Positions 24,844 to 32,978 of a stretch of DNA of 33,614 bases are shown piece by piece. The stretch comes from Natrinema mahii. GTDB taxonomy: Archaea; Halobacteriota; Halobacteria; Halobacteriales; Natrialbaceae. The DNA lies in NCBI GenBank assembly GCA_000690595.2, contig JHUT02000019.1, forward strand, positions 1-33,614, written 5' to 3'. Both the position numbers and the translations under genes were made by a program. The notes beneath the pieces are model-generated. The model made no database searches and had not been told where the DNA came from. It was given only the letters and a program-made list of their open reading frames with translations. Numbering within the stretch: the first letter of the stretch is position 1; each line of letters starts with the position of its first letter.

Positions 24844-26025
24844 ATGCCACGAGAGCATATCTTCGACGAGGCCGAATACGAGCGACGGGTCGAACGGACC
24901 AAAGAGCGGTTGCGCGAGGAGGATCTCGACGCGATCGTCGTCGCCGATCCAGCGAACATGAACTACCTGACCGGCTACGACGGCTGGTCCTTTTACGTCC
25001 ATCAGGCCGTCGTCGTCACGCCCGACCGCGACGAACCGGTCTGGATCGGCCGCGACATGGACGGCGGCGGCGCGCGGGCGACGACCCACCTCGGCGACGA
25101 CAGCATCCGCGCCTACAGCGACGACCACGTCCACTCGCCTCACGACCTCCACCCGATGGACTACGTCGCGGGCGTCTTGGAGGAACTCGAGGTCGCGGAC
25201 GGCCGGATCGGCCTCGAGATGGACGCGGCCTACTTCACCGCGAAGTCCTACACCCGACTCCAGAAGAACCTCCCCGAGGCCGAGTTCGAGGACGCGACGC
25301 TTTTGGTCGGCTGGGTCCGGATCAAGAAATCGGAGCAGGAACTCGAGTACATGCGCGAGGCTGCCCGCATCTCCGAGAACGCGATGCAGGCGGGACTGGA
25401 CGTCATCGAGGAGGGCGTCCCGGAGTACGAGGCCGCGGCCGCGATCTACGAGCAACTCATCACGGGCACCGAGGAGTACGGCGGCGACTACCCCTCGATC
25501 GTCCCGCTGATGCCGTCGGGCGATCACACCGGAACCCCGCACTTGACGTGGACGGACCGCGAGTTCGAGGACGGGGACCCGGTCATCATCGAACTCTCGG
25601 GCTGTCGCCACCGGTATCACTCGCCGCTGGCTCGAACGACGTTCGTCGGCGATCCGCCCGCGGAACTCCAGGAGACCGCCGATATCGTCGTCGAGGGGAT
25701 CGAAGCCGCACTCGACACCGTCGAACCCGGCGTCACCTGCGAGGCCGTCGAGAAAGCCTGGCGCGAGACGATCGCCCAGTACGGCCTCGAGAAGGAGGAC
25801 CGCATCGGCTACTCGATGGGGCTGGGCTACCCGCCGGACTGGGGCGAACACACCGCGAGCATCCGCCCCGGCGACGAGACCGTCCTCGAGGAGGACATGA
25901 CCTTCCACATGATCCCCGGCATCTGGACCGACGAGATCGGCATGGAGATCAGCGAGACGTTCCGCGTCACGAGTACGGGCGCGGAGACGCTCGCGGACTT
26001 CCCGCGGGAGTTGTTCACGACGTAA
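24844..26025 (+). CDS. doeA: Ectoine hydrolase-like M24-fold enzyme (DoeA/EutD)
   Basis: A 393-residue creatinase-like protein with an N-terminal domain (1-about 160) and a pita-bread C-terminal domain. Segments I recognise from DoeA/EutD are DPANMNYLTGYDGWSFYVHQAVVV, PVWIGRDMDGGGARATT, GDYPSIVPLMPSG, HLTWTD, ELSGCRHRYHSPLART and RIGYSMGLGYPPDWGEHTASIRPGD. The canonical M24 metal aspartates are absent from the ELSGCRHRYHSPLAR region, as in creatinase and DoeA. DoeA opens the ectoine ring to N-acetyl-2,4-diaminobutyrate. Assignment rests on remembered family sequence and context, not on a search. Glutamate dehydrogenase follows 61 bp downstream on the same strand. Confidence 0.85.
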   Translation: MPREHIFDEAEYERRVERTKERLREEDLDAIVVADPANMNYLTGYDGWSFYVHQAVVVTPDRDEPVWIGRDMDGGGARATTHLGDDSIRAYSDDHVHSPHDLHPMDYVAGVLEELEVADGRIGLEMDAAYFTAKSYTRLQKNLPEAEFEDATLLVGWVRIKKSEQELEYMREAARISENAMQAGLDVIEEGVPEYEAAAAIYEQLITGTEEYGGDYPSIVPLMPSGDHTGTPHLTWTDREFEDGDPVIIELSGCRHRYHSPLARTTFVGDPPAELQETADIVVEGIEAALDTVEPGVTCEAVEKAWRETIAQYGLEKEDRIGYSMGLGYPPDWGEHTASIRPGDETVLEEDMTFHMIPGIWTDEIGMEISETFRVTSTGAETLADFPRELFTT

Positions 26026-26086
26026 CGCGGCCTCCCCCGACATGATACGGCTCACATACTAACGTCTGGAACCCGACTCCCATCCA

Positions 26087-27394
26087 ATGACAACACCACC
26101 ATCCACGGCGGAGACCGAATCGGCGGACGAACCCGAATCCGCGCTGGTCACCGCCCGCAGACAGTTGGAACGCGCCGCGACCCACGTCGACGTCGACCCC
26201 GGCGTCGTCGAACGATTGAAACACCCGACGCGGGTCCAGCAGGTCTCGGTCCCCTTAGAGCGAGAGGACGGCACCGTCGAGGTCTTTACCGGCTATCGGG
26301 CCCAGCACGACGACGTCCGCGGCCCCTACAAGGGGGGCCTGCGTTACCACCCCGAGGTCAGCGCCGAGGAGTGTACCGGGCTCTCGATGTGGATGACCTG
26401 GAAGTGCGCGGTGATGGACCTGCCCTTCGGGGGCGGGAAAGGCGGAATCGCCGTCGATCCCAAGTCCCTGACCGACGACGAGACCGAGCGGCTCACCCGC
26501 CGGTTCGCCGAGGAACTGCGCGACGCCGTCGGGCCGACGAAGGACGTTCCCGCGCCCGACATGGGGACCGACGCCCAGACGATGGCCTGGTTCATGGACG
26601 CCTACTCGATGCAACAGGGCGAGACTATCCCCGGCGTCGTCACCGGGAAGCCACCGGTCATCGGCGGCTCCTACGGCCGCGAAGAGGCGCCCGGCCGTTC
26701 GACCGCCATCGCCGCTCGCGAGGCCATTCGGTACTACGGCCGGGAGGTCTCCGAGACGACGGTCGCGGTGCAGGGCTTCGGCAGCGTCGGTGCCAACGCC
26801 GCCCGCCTGCTCCACGAGTGGGGCGCGTCGATCGTCGCCGTCTCGGACGTCAACAGCGCGGTCTACGACGCCGACGGCCTCGACGTCGAGGCGATCCCGT
26901 CCCACCACGAGGAGCCGGAGGCGGTCACCAGCTTCGCGACCGACCTCGAGGACGACGATAGCGTCCGTCAGCTCACGAACGCGGACCTGCTCGAACTCGA
27001 CGTCGACGTCCTGATCCCGGCCGCGGTCGGCAACGTCCTCACCGCCGACAACGCCGACGCCGTCTCGGCCGACATCGTCGTCGAGGGGGCCAACGGCCCG
27101 ACGACGTTCGCGGCCGACGCCATCCTCGAGGAACGAGGCGTGCCGGTGATCCCGGACATCCTCGCGAACGCGGGCGGCGTCACCGTCTCCTACTTCGAGT
27201 GGCTCCAGGACATCAACCGCCGCCAGTGGTCCCTCGAGCGGGTCAACGAGGAACTCGAGGACCACATGCTCGAGGCCTGGACCGATCTGCGCGACGTGGT
27301 CGACGCCGAGGGGTTGACGTGGCGCGACGCCGCCTACGTGGTCGCGCTGTCCCGGATCGCCGAGGCGAAGGAGACGCGCGGCCTCTGGCCGTAG
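26087..27394 (+). CDS. Glutamate dehydrogenase
   Basis: A 435-residue hexameric-type Glu/Leu/Phe/Val dehydrogenase that interconverts glutamate with 2-oxoglutarate and ammonia. The catalytic N-domain has [14 protein letters not shown] and [17 protein letters not shown] with both substrate lysines, and PAPDMGTD with the catalytic aspartate. The Rossmann domain has [17 protein letters not shown]. Length is typical of archaeal GDH. Haloarchaea carry several copies; this one lies just behind the ectoine-hydrolase-like gene, where it would deaminate the glutamate formed by the nearby transaminases. Its own upstream gap (61 bp) has only a weak TATA-like CATACTAAC, so read-through from the gene before is possible. 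Confidence 0.95.
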   Translation: MTTPPSTAETESADEPESALVTARRQLERAATHVDVDPGVVERLKHPTRVQQVSVPLEREDGTVEVFTGYRAQHDDVRGPYKGGLRYHPEVSAEECTGLSMWMTWKCAVMDLPFGGGKGGIAVDPKSLTDDETERLTRRFAEELRDAVGPTKDVPAPDMGTDAQTMAWFMDAYSMQQGETIPGVVTGKPPVIGGSYGREEAPGRSTAIAAREAIRYYGREVSETTVAVQGFGSVGANAARLLHEWGASIVAVSDVNSAVYDADGLDVEAIPSHHEEPEAVTSFATDLEDDDSVRQLTNADLLELDVDVLIPAAVGNVLTADNADAVSADIVVEGANGPTTFAADAILEERGVPVIPDILANAGGVTVSYFEWLQDINRRQWSLERVNEELEDHMLEAWTDLRDVVDAEGLTWRDAAYVVALSRIAEAKETRGLWP

Positions 27395-27493
27395 TCGGCC
27401 TCGATCGCCAGCAGCAACTCGAACCGATCGCCGCCCGGCTGAGCGCGGTCGTGAAGGGAAGCGCTCATGTCCCGCCGGTCACATACACCGACA

Positions 27494-28153
27494 ATGGCGT
27501 GGAAGCGCGAGTTCGCGAGCGGACTGATCGTCATCGGTCCGATACTCGTCACGCTGTACGTTCTCTACCGCGTCTACGCGCTGGTGACCGGCATCGTGCC
27601 GATGGTCCCGATCGACGCCGTCTTGAGCGGGGTGATCACGCACGCGCCGACCCGCTCGCTGGTCGTCGACGTCTCGCACGCGATCGTGCCGCTCGTGTTG
27701 TTCGCCCTCGTGACCGTCGCCGTCGGGTTTCTGACCCGGACCACGGTCGGTGACCTCTTCACGCGCGGCGTCGACCACGTCGCGAACCGCGTTCCGGGGT
27801 TGCGCGTCATCTACAACGCGTCGAAAGTCGCCGCCGAAACCACGTTCGGCGAAGAACAGGCGCTGCAGGAGCCGGTCAGAGTCGAGAACTGGAACGGCGT
27901 CGAGGTGCCCGCGTTCAAGACCGGCCACACGACTACCGACGGGCGGCCCGTCCTCTTTATTCCGACCGCACCGAACATCTCCTCCGGGTTCGTCGTCGAG
28001 GCCGATCCCGATCGCGTCACCGAGACCGACGAACGCGTCGACGAAACCCTGGCGCACGTCCTGAGCGGCGGGTTCGGCGAGTCGACTCGACCTGACGGGG
28101 CGGCCCCGACGGTTCCCTTCGAGACGACCGACGACCGCGCCGACGACGAGTGA
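27494..28153 (+). CDS. DUF502 family membrane protein
   Basis: A 219-residue protein. It begins MAWKREFASGLIVIGPILVTLYVLYRVYALVTGIV, the usual DUF502 opening with the first TM helix, then a second TM (HAIVPLVLFALVTVAVGFLTRTTVG), then a soluble domain with VPGLRVIYNASKVAAETTFG and a proline/glycine stretch FIPTAPNISSGFV. The function is unknown; plant and bacterial relatives (COV1-like) are also undefined. An ATG 27 bp upstream (27467) would add MSRRSHTPT; the shorter start is chosen because family members begin with the WKR stretch. It is convergent with the dehydrogenase, with a 4-bp gap. Confidence 0.87.
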   Translation: MAWKREFASGLIVIGPILVTLYVLYRVYALVTGIVPMVPIDAVLSGVITHAPTRSLVVDVSHAIVPLVLFALVTVAVGFLTRTTVGDLFTRGVDHVANRVPGLRVIYNASKVAAETTFGEEQALQEPVRVENWNGVEVPAFKTGHTTTDGRPVLFIPTAPNISSGFVVEADPDRVTETDERVDETLAHVLSGGFGESTRPDGAAPTVPFETTDDRADDE

Positions 28154-28157
28154 CCGG

Positions 28158-29132
28158 TCACTCGCTCGAACCCGGCCGTAAGACGGCGTTTTCGAGGTCG
28201 CCGCCGGCCTCGAGCGCCTCGAGGTTGCCCGCGACGATATCCGCAAGCCGGTCCCAGTGCTTTGGGGTGTGACCGCCGGTGTGGGGCGTAATGAGGCAGT
28301 TCTCGAGGTCCCACAGCGGGTGGTCGGCCGGCAGCGGTTCGGGGTCGGTGACGTCCAGGGCTGCCCCGCGGATCCCCTCGAACTGCAGCGCCGAGACCAG
28401 CGCGTCGGTGTCGACAATGGCGCCGCGGGCCGCGTTGACGATCACGGCGTTCGGAGGAAGCGTCGCCAACTCTGCTTCGCCGACGAGCCCGCGGGTCAGG
28501 TCGTTGAGCGGGCAGGCCAGCACGACGTAGTCGCTCCGCGAGAAGGCCTCGTGGACGTCGTCCTCCTCGAACCCGAGTACCTCGTCGGTCGGGCCGCCCT
28601 TCTCGGGGGTGTAGCGGATCCCGATCGTCTCGACCTCGAACCCCTCGAGGCGTTGGACGACCGCCTGCCCGATCGAGCCCAGGCCGACGATCGTGACGGT
28701 GCTGTCGGTAAATTCGTGGGACTGGAAGTGTCGCCACTCGTTGTTTCCCTTGCGCCGCCAGCCCTCGTGGAGCCGGCGGGCGAACACGAGCATGTTACCG
28801 ATCGTCTGCTCGGCGATGCCGGGGGCGTGGATGCCGCCCGCGTTCGTCACGGTCACGCCGCGGTCGGCCAGCGCGTCCATCGGCACGTGGTCGGTGCCGG
28901 CGAAGGTACACGCGAACAGCTCGAGCCGGTCGGCCCGCTCGAGGAGGGCCTCGTCGATCGAGATCCCGGTCACGACCCGGGCCTGCGGGATCAGTTCGCG
29001 TTCTTCCTTCGGGGTCCGCGCGAGCGCGACGGTGTGGTCCGGCAGTCGCTCGCGCAGTCGGTCGGCGTACGATTCCATCGACAGCCCTTCCGTTCCCTCG
29101 CGGAGAACGACGACGTCCGGCTCCGGACTCAT
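28158..29132 (-). CDS. D-2-hydroxyacid dehydrogenase
   Basis: A 324-residue NAD(P)-dependent enzyme of the D-isomer-specific 2-hydroxyacid dehydrogenase family. It has TVTIVGLGSIGQAV (Rossmann), NAARGAIVDTDAL (catalytic Arg), DVTDPEPLPADHPLW (catalytic Glu) and TPHTGGHTPKHW (catalytic His), so the triad is complete. The acid it reduces or oxidises is unknown. The frame is open to 29300, but that extension overlaps the divergent M20 gene and its promoter, so the ATG at 29132 is chosen. It shares a 98-bp divergent promoter region with the second M20 gene and the operator at 29168-29197, which suggests co-regulation. Confidence 0.93.
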   Translation of the reverse strand: MSPEPDVVVLREGTEGLSMESYADRLRERLPDHTVALARTPKEERELIPQARVVTGISIDEALLERADRLELFACTFAGTDHVPMDALADRGVTVTNAGGIHAPGIAEQTIGNMLVFARRLHEGWRRKGNNEWRHFQSHEFTDSTVTIVGLGSIGQAVVQRLEGFEVETIGIRYTPEKGGPTDEVLGFEEDDVHEAFSRSDYVVLACPLNDLTRGLVGEAELATLPPNAVIVNAARGAIVDTDALVSALQFEGIRGAALDVTDPEPLPADHPLWDLENCLITPHTGGHTPKHWDRLADIVAGNLEALEAGGDLENAVLRPGSSE

Positions 29133-29167
29133 TGTCCGACGATCGTCACCGACCCCCTTATCCTTTT

Positions 29168-29197
29168 TGTGTAACCGTCGTACACACTCATTGTGTA
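29168..29197. promoter_or_regulatory. Three-arm operator in the divergent promoter of the dehydrogenase and second M20 genes
   Basis: TGTGTA (29168-29173), TACACA (29181-29186) and TGTGTA (29192-29197). The last two form a perfect inverted repeat with a 5-bp spacer, the same layout and arms as at 22706. The first and second form another with a 7-bp spacer. The right arm merges with the TATA-like GTATAATTA (29195-29203) of the M20 gene. The left arm lies just upstream of a GGATAAGG TATA-like box of the minus-strand gene. One site could therefore control both directions. Confidence 0.68.
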
Positions 29198-29230
29198 TAA
29201 TTAAGTCGCTGGGGCGCGTCAGCTTCTCGC

Positions 29231-30571
29231 ATGACCGAGCCGATTCAGGACCGACTCGTGACGGTTCGTCGCAGCTTCCACCGCCACCCCGAGCCCGCAT
29301 GGCGCGAGTTCCTCACCACGGCCCGTCTCGTCGAGGAGATCAGGGCCATCGGCGTCGACGAACTGGCCGTCGGCCCCGACGCCTACGACCCCGCCGACCG
29401 AATGGCCGTCCCCGACGCCGACCTCGAGCCGTGGGTCGAACGCGCCCGCGAGCGCGGCGCGGACGAGGCCCTCCTGGAGCGCATGACCGGCGGGAACACG
29501 GGCGCCGTCGCGGTCCTCGATCGCGGCGAGGGACCGGCGATCGGGCTGCGCGTCGACATCGACGGGCTGTTCATCGAGGAGTCGACCGACCCGGATCACG
29601 ACCCGGTCGACGAGGGCTTTCGCTCGGAGATCGAGGGCACGATGCACGCCTGCGGCCACGACGTCCACATGACCTGGGGGCTTGCCGTCCTCGAGGCGAT
29701 CGCCGAGAGCGACTTCGCGGGCCGACTGGTGGTTTTCTTCCAACCGGCCGAGGAGACCGGCGGCGGCGGCTGTCCGATGGCCAGAAGCGACTTCGCGAGC
29801 GGACTGGACTACCTGCTGGCGGTCCACGTCGGCCTCGACCACCCCACGGGCGAGGTGATCGCCGGGATCGAGAAGCCCCTGGCGATGTGTCACGTCGACG
29901 TGACCATCGAGGGGACCTCCGCGCACGCGGGCAAGGCCCCCAACGAGGGGGCAAACGCCATGCACGCCATGGGGGCGGGGATCGTCAACGCCTACGGGAT
30001 TCCCCGCCACAGCGACGGGATGACGCGGGTGAACGTCGGCAAGGCCGAGGCCGGCACCGCGAGTAACGTCATCGCCGAGCGCGCCCACATGGAAGCCGAG
30101 GCCCGCGGCGAGACCACCGAGTTGATGGAGTACATGAAACGCCGCCTCGAGCGGACGATGCGGTCCGCGGCGAAGATGCACGGCTGCCGGGCCGACGTCG
30201 AGGTCGTCAGCGAGTCGCCCCGGGCCGACAGCGACCCCGAACTGCAGGCGCTGGTGAGCGAGGTCGCCGGCGGCGTTGCGGGCGTCGACCACGTGGTGCC
30301 GGCCGCCGACTTCGGCGCGAGCGAGGACGCCACCTTCCTGATGGAACGGGTTCAGGACGACGGCGGGCTGGCGACGTACATGATCGTCGGTACCGACCAC
30401 CCAACCAGCCACCACACGCCGACCTTCGACGTCGACGAGCGGAGCCTCCAGCACGGCGTCGACGTGCTGGTCGGAACGATCCGGGAACTCGAGGCCCGGC
30501 ATCCGGTTCCGCAGGTCGACGCGGGGGACGCGACGCCGGCAGACGACGTGAGCGCGGAGGCCAGTGAATGA
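29231..30571 (+). CDS. M20 family amidohydrolase, AbgA-like (paralog 2)
   Basis: A 446-residue di-zinc amidohydrolase with the same layout as the gene at 17944: SFHRHPEPAWREF, RVDIDGLFIEE, HACGHDVHMTWG, FFQPAEETGGGGCPMA, VHVGLDHPTGE, SAHAGKAPNEGANAM, and GTDHPTSHHTPTFDVDE. Metal and catalytic residues are present. The C-terminal extra 20 residues are acidic. The ATG of the next gene overlaps its TGA (ATGA at 30568-30571), so the two are translationally coupled. That coupling to a EutB-like enzyme suggests it deacylates the substrate of that enzyme, for example a hydroxylated acetyl-diaminobutyrate; this is inference. GTATAATTA at 29195 is about 32 bp before the start. Confidence 0.9.
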   Translation: MTEPIQDRLVTVRRSFHRHPEPAWREFLTTARLVEEIRAIGVDELAVGPDAYDPADRMAVPDADLEPWVERARERGADEALLERMTGGNTGAVAVLDRGEGPAIGLRVDIDGLFIEESTDPDHDPVDEGFRSEIEGTMHACGHDVHMTWGLAVLEAIAESDFAGRLVVFFQPAEETGGGGCPMARSDFASGLDYLLAVHVGLDHPTGEVIAGIEKPLAMCHVDVTIEGTSAHAGKAPNEGANAMHAMGAGIVNAYGIPRHSDGMTRVNVGKAEAGTASNVIAERAHMEAEARGETTELMEYMKRRLERTMRSAAKMHGCRADVEVVSESPRADSDPELQALVSEVAGGVAGVDHVVPAADFGASEDATFLMERVQDDGGLATYMIVGTDHPTSHHTPTFDVDERSLQHGVDVLVGTIRELEARHPVPQVDAGDATPADDVSAEASE

Positions 30572-31827
30572 GCGGGCGCGACGAGGCAAGCGGTGCGGAC
30601 GATCCCCCGGTCACGCTCGCGGACGTCGAGGCCGCCCGCGAGCGCATCGCCGATGTCGTCCACCGGACGCCGCTGGACACCTCTCGGACCTTCGCCGAGC
30701 TGAGCGGGGCGACCGCGGTCGGACTCAAACTCGAGACCGTCCAGCGGACCGGCTCGTTCAAGATCCGCGGGGCGTACAACAGGATGGCCCAACTCTCGAC
30801 CGCGGAGCGCGAAGCAGGGGTCATCACCGCGAGCGCGGGCAACCACGCCCAGGGCGTGGCGCTGGCCGGCGACCTGCTCGGAATCGAGACGACCATCGTC
30901 GTTCCCGAAATCACTCCGGCAGCGAAGATCGAAGCCACCCGCGGCTACGGGGCGGAGGTCGTCGTCGAGGGCGACATCTACGAGCGCTCCTACGAGTACG
31001 CCCTCGAGCGGGCCGACGAGACGGGCGCGACGTTCGTCCACCCTTTCGACGACGCGGCCGTCGTCGCCGGACAGGGAACGATCGGCCTCGAGTTGCGCGA
31101 GCAGTTCCCCGAGATCGACACCGTCCTCGTGTCGATCGGCGGGGGCGGGCTCATCGGGGGCATCGGCACCGTGCTGAAAGCGACCGCCCCCGAAACGCGC
31201 GTGATCGGCGTCCAGCCCGAGGGGGCTGCCCACGCCAAGCCCTCGCTCGAGGCCGGCGAGATCCGCCAACTCGAGACGGTCGACACCGTCGCGGAGGGGA
31301 TCGCCGACGCGCGCATGCTCGAGACGACCTTCGAGATCGCCCGCGAGGTCGTCGACGACGTCGTCAGCGTGAGCGACCGGGAGATCGCCGCCGCCGTGAC
31401 CCTGCTCGCCGAACGTTCCAAGACCGTCGCCGAGGCCGCCGGGGCCGCGCCGCTTGCCGCCGCGCTCTCCGACGACCTCGACCTCGAGGGCGACCGCGTC
31501 GCGGTCGTCGTCTCGGGCGGCAACGTCGATCTCACTGACCACGCCGAACTGACTCGGACCGGCCTCCACGAACTCGGGCGCTACGCCGAGGCCAGACTCG
31601 CGCTCGCGGGCTGGCCGACGGCGGTCGGGACAGTGGTCGAGACGGTCGAATCCGAAGGGGCCGAACTCGACGTCCTCGAGCGCGCTCGCCGGACCGCCGT
31701 CGACGACCCCAACCGAACGCCCGTGACGATCGGTCTCGCGGGCAGCGGTCCCGCCCACCTCGCGGGCGTGTTCGAGGAACTGGCGGCGCTCGAGGGCGTC
31801 TCGGTCGTCGAGCGCTCGCTCGAGTGA
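30568..31827 (+). CDS. Threonine/serine dehydratase-like PLP enzyme (EutB/IlvA-like)
   Basis: A 419-residue fold-type II PLP enzyme. It has VHRTPLDTSRTFAEL, Lys65 in TGSFKIRGAYNRM (Schiff base), ASAGNHAQGVA (cofactor/substrate loop), the tetraglycine-like IGGGGLIGG and a serine-rich VVSGGNVD near the end of the core. A C-terminal domain (about 325-419) resembles the ACT-like regulatory tail of threonine ammonia-lyases. The core reaction is beta-elimination of a hydroxyl-amino acid with release of ammonia. It could be a normal threonine deaminase. Its overlap with an M20 deacylase and shared operator favour a catabolic dehydratase such as EutB acting on hydroxy-diaminobutyrate. Confidence 0.88.
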   Translation: MSGRDEASGADDPPVTLADVEAARERIADVVHRTPLDTSRTFAELSGATAVGLKLETVQRTGSFKIRGAYNRMAQLSTAEREAGVITASAGNHAQGVALAGDLLGIETTIVVPEITPAAKIEATRGYGAEVVVEGDIYERSYEYALERADETGATFVHPFDDAAVVAGQGTIGLELREQFPEIDTVLVSIGGGGLIGGIGTVLKATAPETRVIGVQPEGAAHAKPSLEAGEIRQLETVDTVAEGIADARMLETTFEIAREVVDDVVSVSDREIAAAVTLLAERSKTVAEAAGAAPLAAALSDDLDLEGDRVAVVVSGGNVDLTDHAELTRTGLHELGRYAEARLALAGWPTAVGTVVETVESEGAELDVLERARRTAVDDPNRTPVTIGLAGSGPAHLAGVFEELAALEGVSVVERSLE

Positions 31828-31866
31828 TAGCCGACCGTTAGCGACGAAGACGACCTCGTCCGCTGC

Positions 31867-32826
31867 TCACTCGAGTGTCGCCTGCATGTCCGCGACGGCC
31901 GCCTCGTAGGCCTCGTGGGCGCGATCGAGGTCGATGGGATCGGAGATCATGCTGAAGAACCCGTGGATCATGTCGTCGTAGTTGTGGTACTCGACGGGGA
32001 CGCCCGCGTCCTCGAGCCGGTCGGCGTAGTTCGCGCCGACGTCGCGAAGCGGGTCGAAGCCGGCGGTGATGATCGTCGCGGGCGGCAGCCCCGAGAGGTC
32101 GGCCGCGAACAGGGGGAAGGCGTAGATATTCCCCATCTCGATCTCGGTCTCGAAGTAGTGGTCCCGGAACCACTCCATGTCCGCTTCGGTGAGAAAATAG
32201 CCCTCGTTGTTCTCCTCGTAGGCTTCGGTCGCGGGCGCATCGCCGACGCTGGGGTAGAGCAGCAGCTGATAGGCGATGTCGGGGCCGCCCCGATCCCGGA
32301 CGAGCAGCGACAGTCCCGCCGCGAGGCCGCCGCCGGCGCTGTCGCCGGCCACGATGATCCTGTCCGGATCAGCGCGGAGTTCGTCGGCTTCCTCGGCGAC
32401 CCACTCGAGGGCGGCGTAACAATCTTCGAGGCCATCGGGAAACGGGTGGTCCGGCGCGAGCCCGTAATCGACGCTAACGACGGGGTACCCGGTATCGTCG
32501 GCCAGCTTTCTACAGACGCCGTCGTGGGTATCGACGCTTCCGACGACCCACCCACCCCCGTGGAAGTACAGGAGCAGCGGCCGGTCCTCGCCCTGGGTGC
32601 CGGGGCCGTAGCTCCGGACGACGAGGTCGCCGTGTGGCCCGTCGATCGTGTGCTCTTCGACGGACTCGAGTTCGATGTCGGGCTCGTCAGTGACGCGCAT
32701 CTCCTCGAAGTTCCGGCGGGCCTCCTCGGGCGAGATCTCGCTGAACTCGGGGGTGTCGAGCGACTCGTAGAGTTCGAGGAACGCCTGCACGTCCGGATGC
32801 GGCTCGTCGGCGCTGGATGGTGTCAT
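31867..32826 (-). CDS. Alpha/beta hydrolase, hormone-sensitive-lipase (HSL/esterase) family
   Basis: A 319-residue carboxylesterase-type protein. The oxyanion motif is [11 protein letters not shown], the nucleophile elbow GDSAGGGLA (catalytic Ser), the acid is in GFDPLRD and the catalytic His in DMIHGFFSM, so the triad is complete. An N-terminal cap of about 75 residues precedes the core. The HGGGW group cleaves short-chain esters in the cytoplasm. The frame is open to 32946 but the added residues are Arg/Ser/Pro-rich, so the ATG at 32826 is used. It ends 39 bp from the end of the dehydratase gene (convergent) and is divergent from pyrE. No link to ectoine use is evident. Confidence 0.92.
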   Translation of the reverse strand: MTPSSADEPHPDVQAFLELYESLDTPEFSEISPEEARRNFEEMRVTDEPDIELESVEEHTIDGPHGDLVVRSYGPGTQGEDRPLLLYFHGGGWVVGSVDTHDGVCRKLADDTGYPVVSVDYGLAPDHPFPDGLEDCYAALEWVAEEADELRADPDRIIVAGDSAGGGLAAGLSLLVRDRGGPDIAYQLLLYPSVGDAPATEAYEENNEGYFLTEADMEWFRDHYFETEIEMGNIYAFPLFAADLSGLPPATIITAGFDPLRDVGANYADRLEDAGVPVEYHNYDDMIHGFFSMISDPIDLDRAHEAYEAAVADMQATLE

Positions 32827-32948
32827 TGTGGGGCACACTTTGCTCGGAGAACAAAAACCTACCTGCAGCGGCAGCCGAGAACCCGCTGCCGCCCGGTGAT
32901 CGCGGGGATGGACCTCGCTCGAGCGTCCGTCGGCCGCGTTCCACACCG

Positions 32949-32955
32949 CTTATTT
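32949..32955 (+). promoter_or_regulatory. TATA-like box of pyrE
   Basis: CTTATTT, 30 bp before the ATG at 32979, indicating a leaderless message. Confidence 0.5.
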
Positions 32956-32978
32956 CGGTCCGGCGCGCCCTCTCGAGC

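Noticed and set aside
24739..26055. Antisense open frame over the ectoine-hydrolase-like gene
   Set aside because: It mirrors the DoeA-like gene; Asp/Val/Gly/Arg-rich with no motif.
26026..26086. Operator motif before glutamate dehydrogenase
   Set aside because: I looked for TAnACA-N5-TGTnTA and found only unrelated AT-rich bits; GDH may be transcribed with the gene upstream or from a weak own promoter.
29133..29300. N-terminal extension of the D-2-hydroxyacid dehydrogenase
   Set aside because: It would overlap the divergent M20 gene and cover the operator; the extra residues are not part of the fold.
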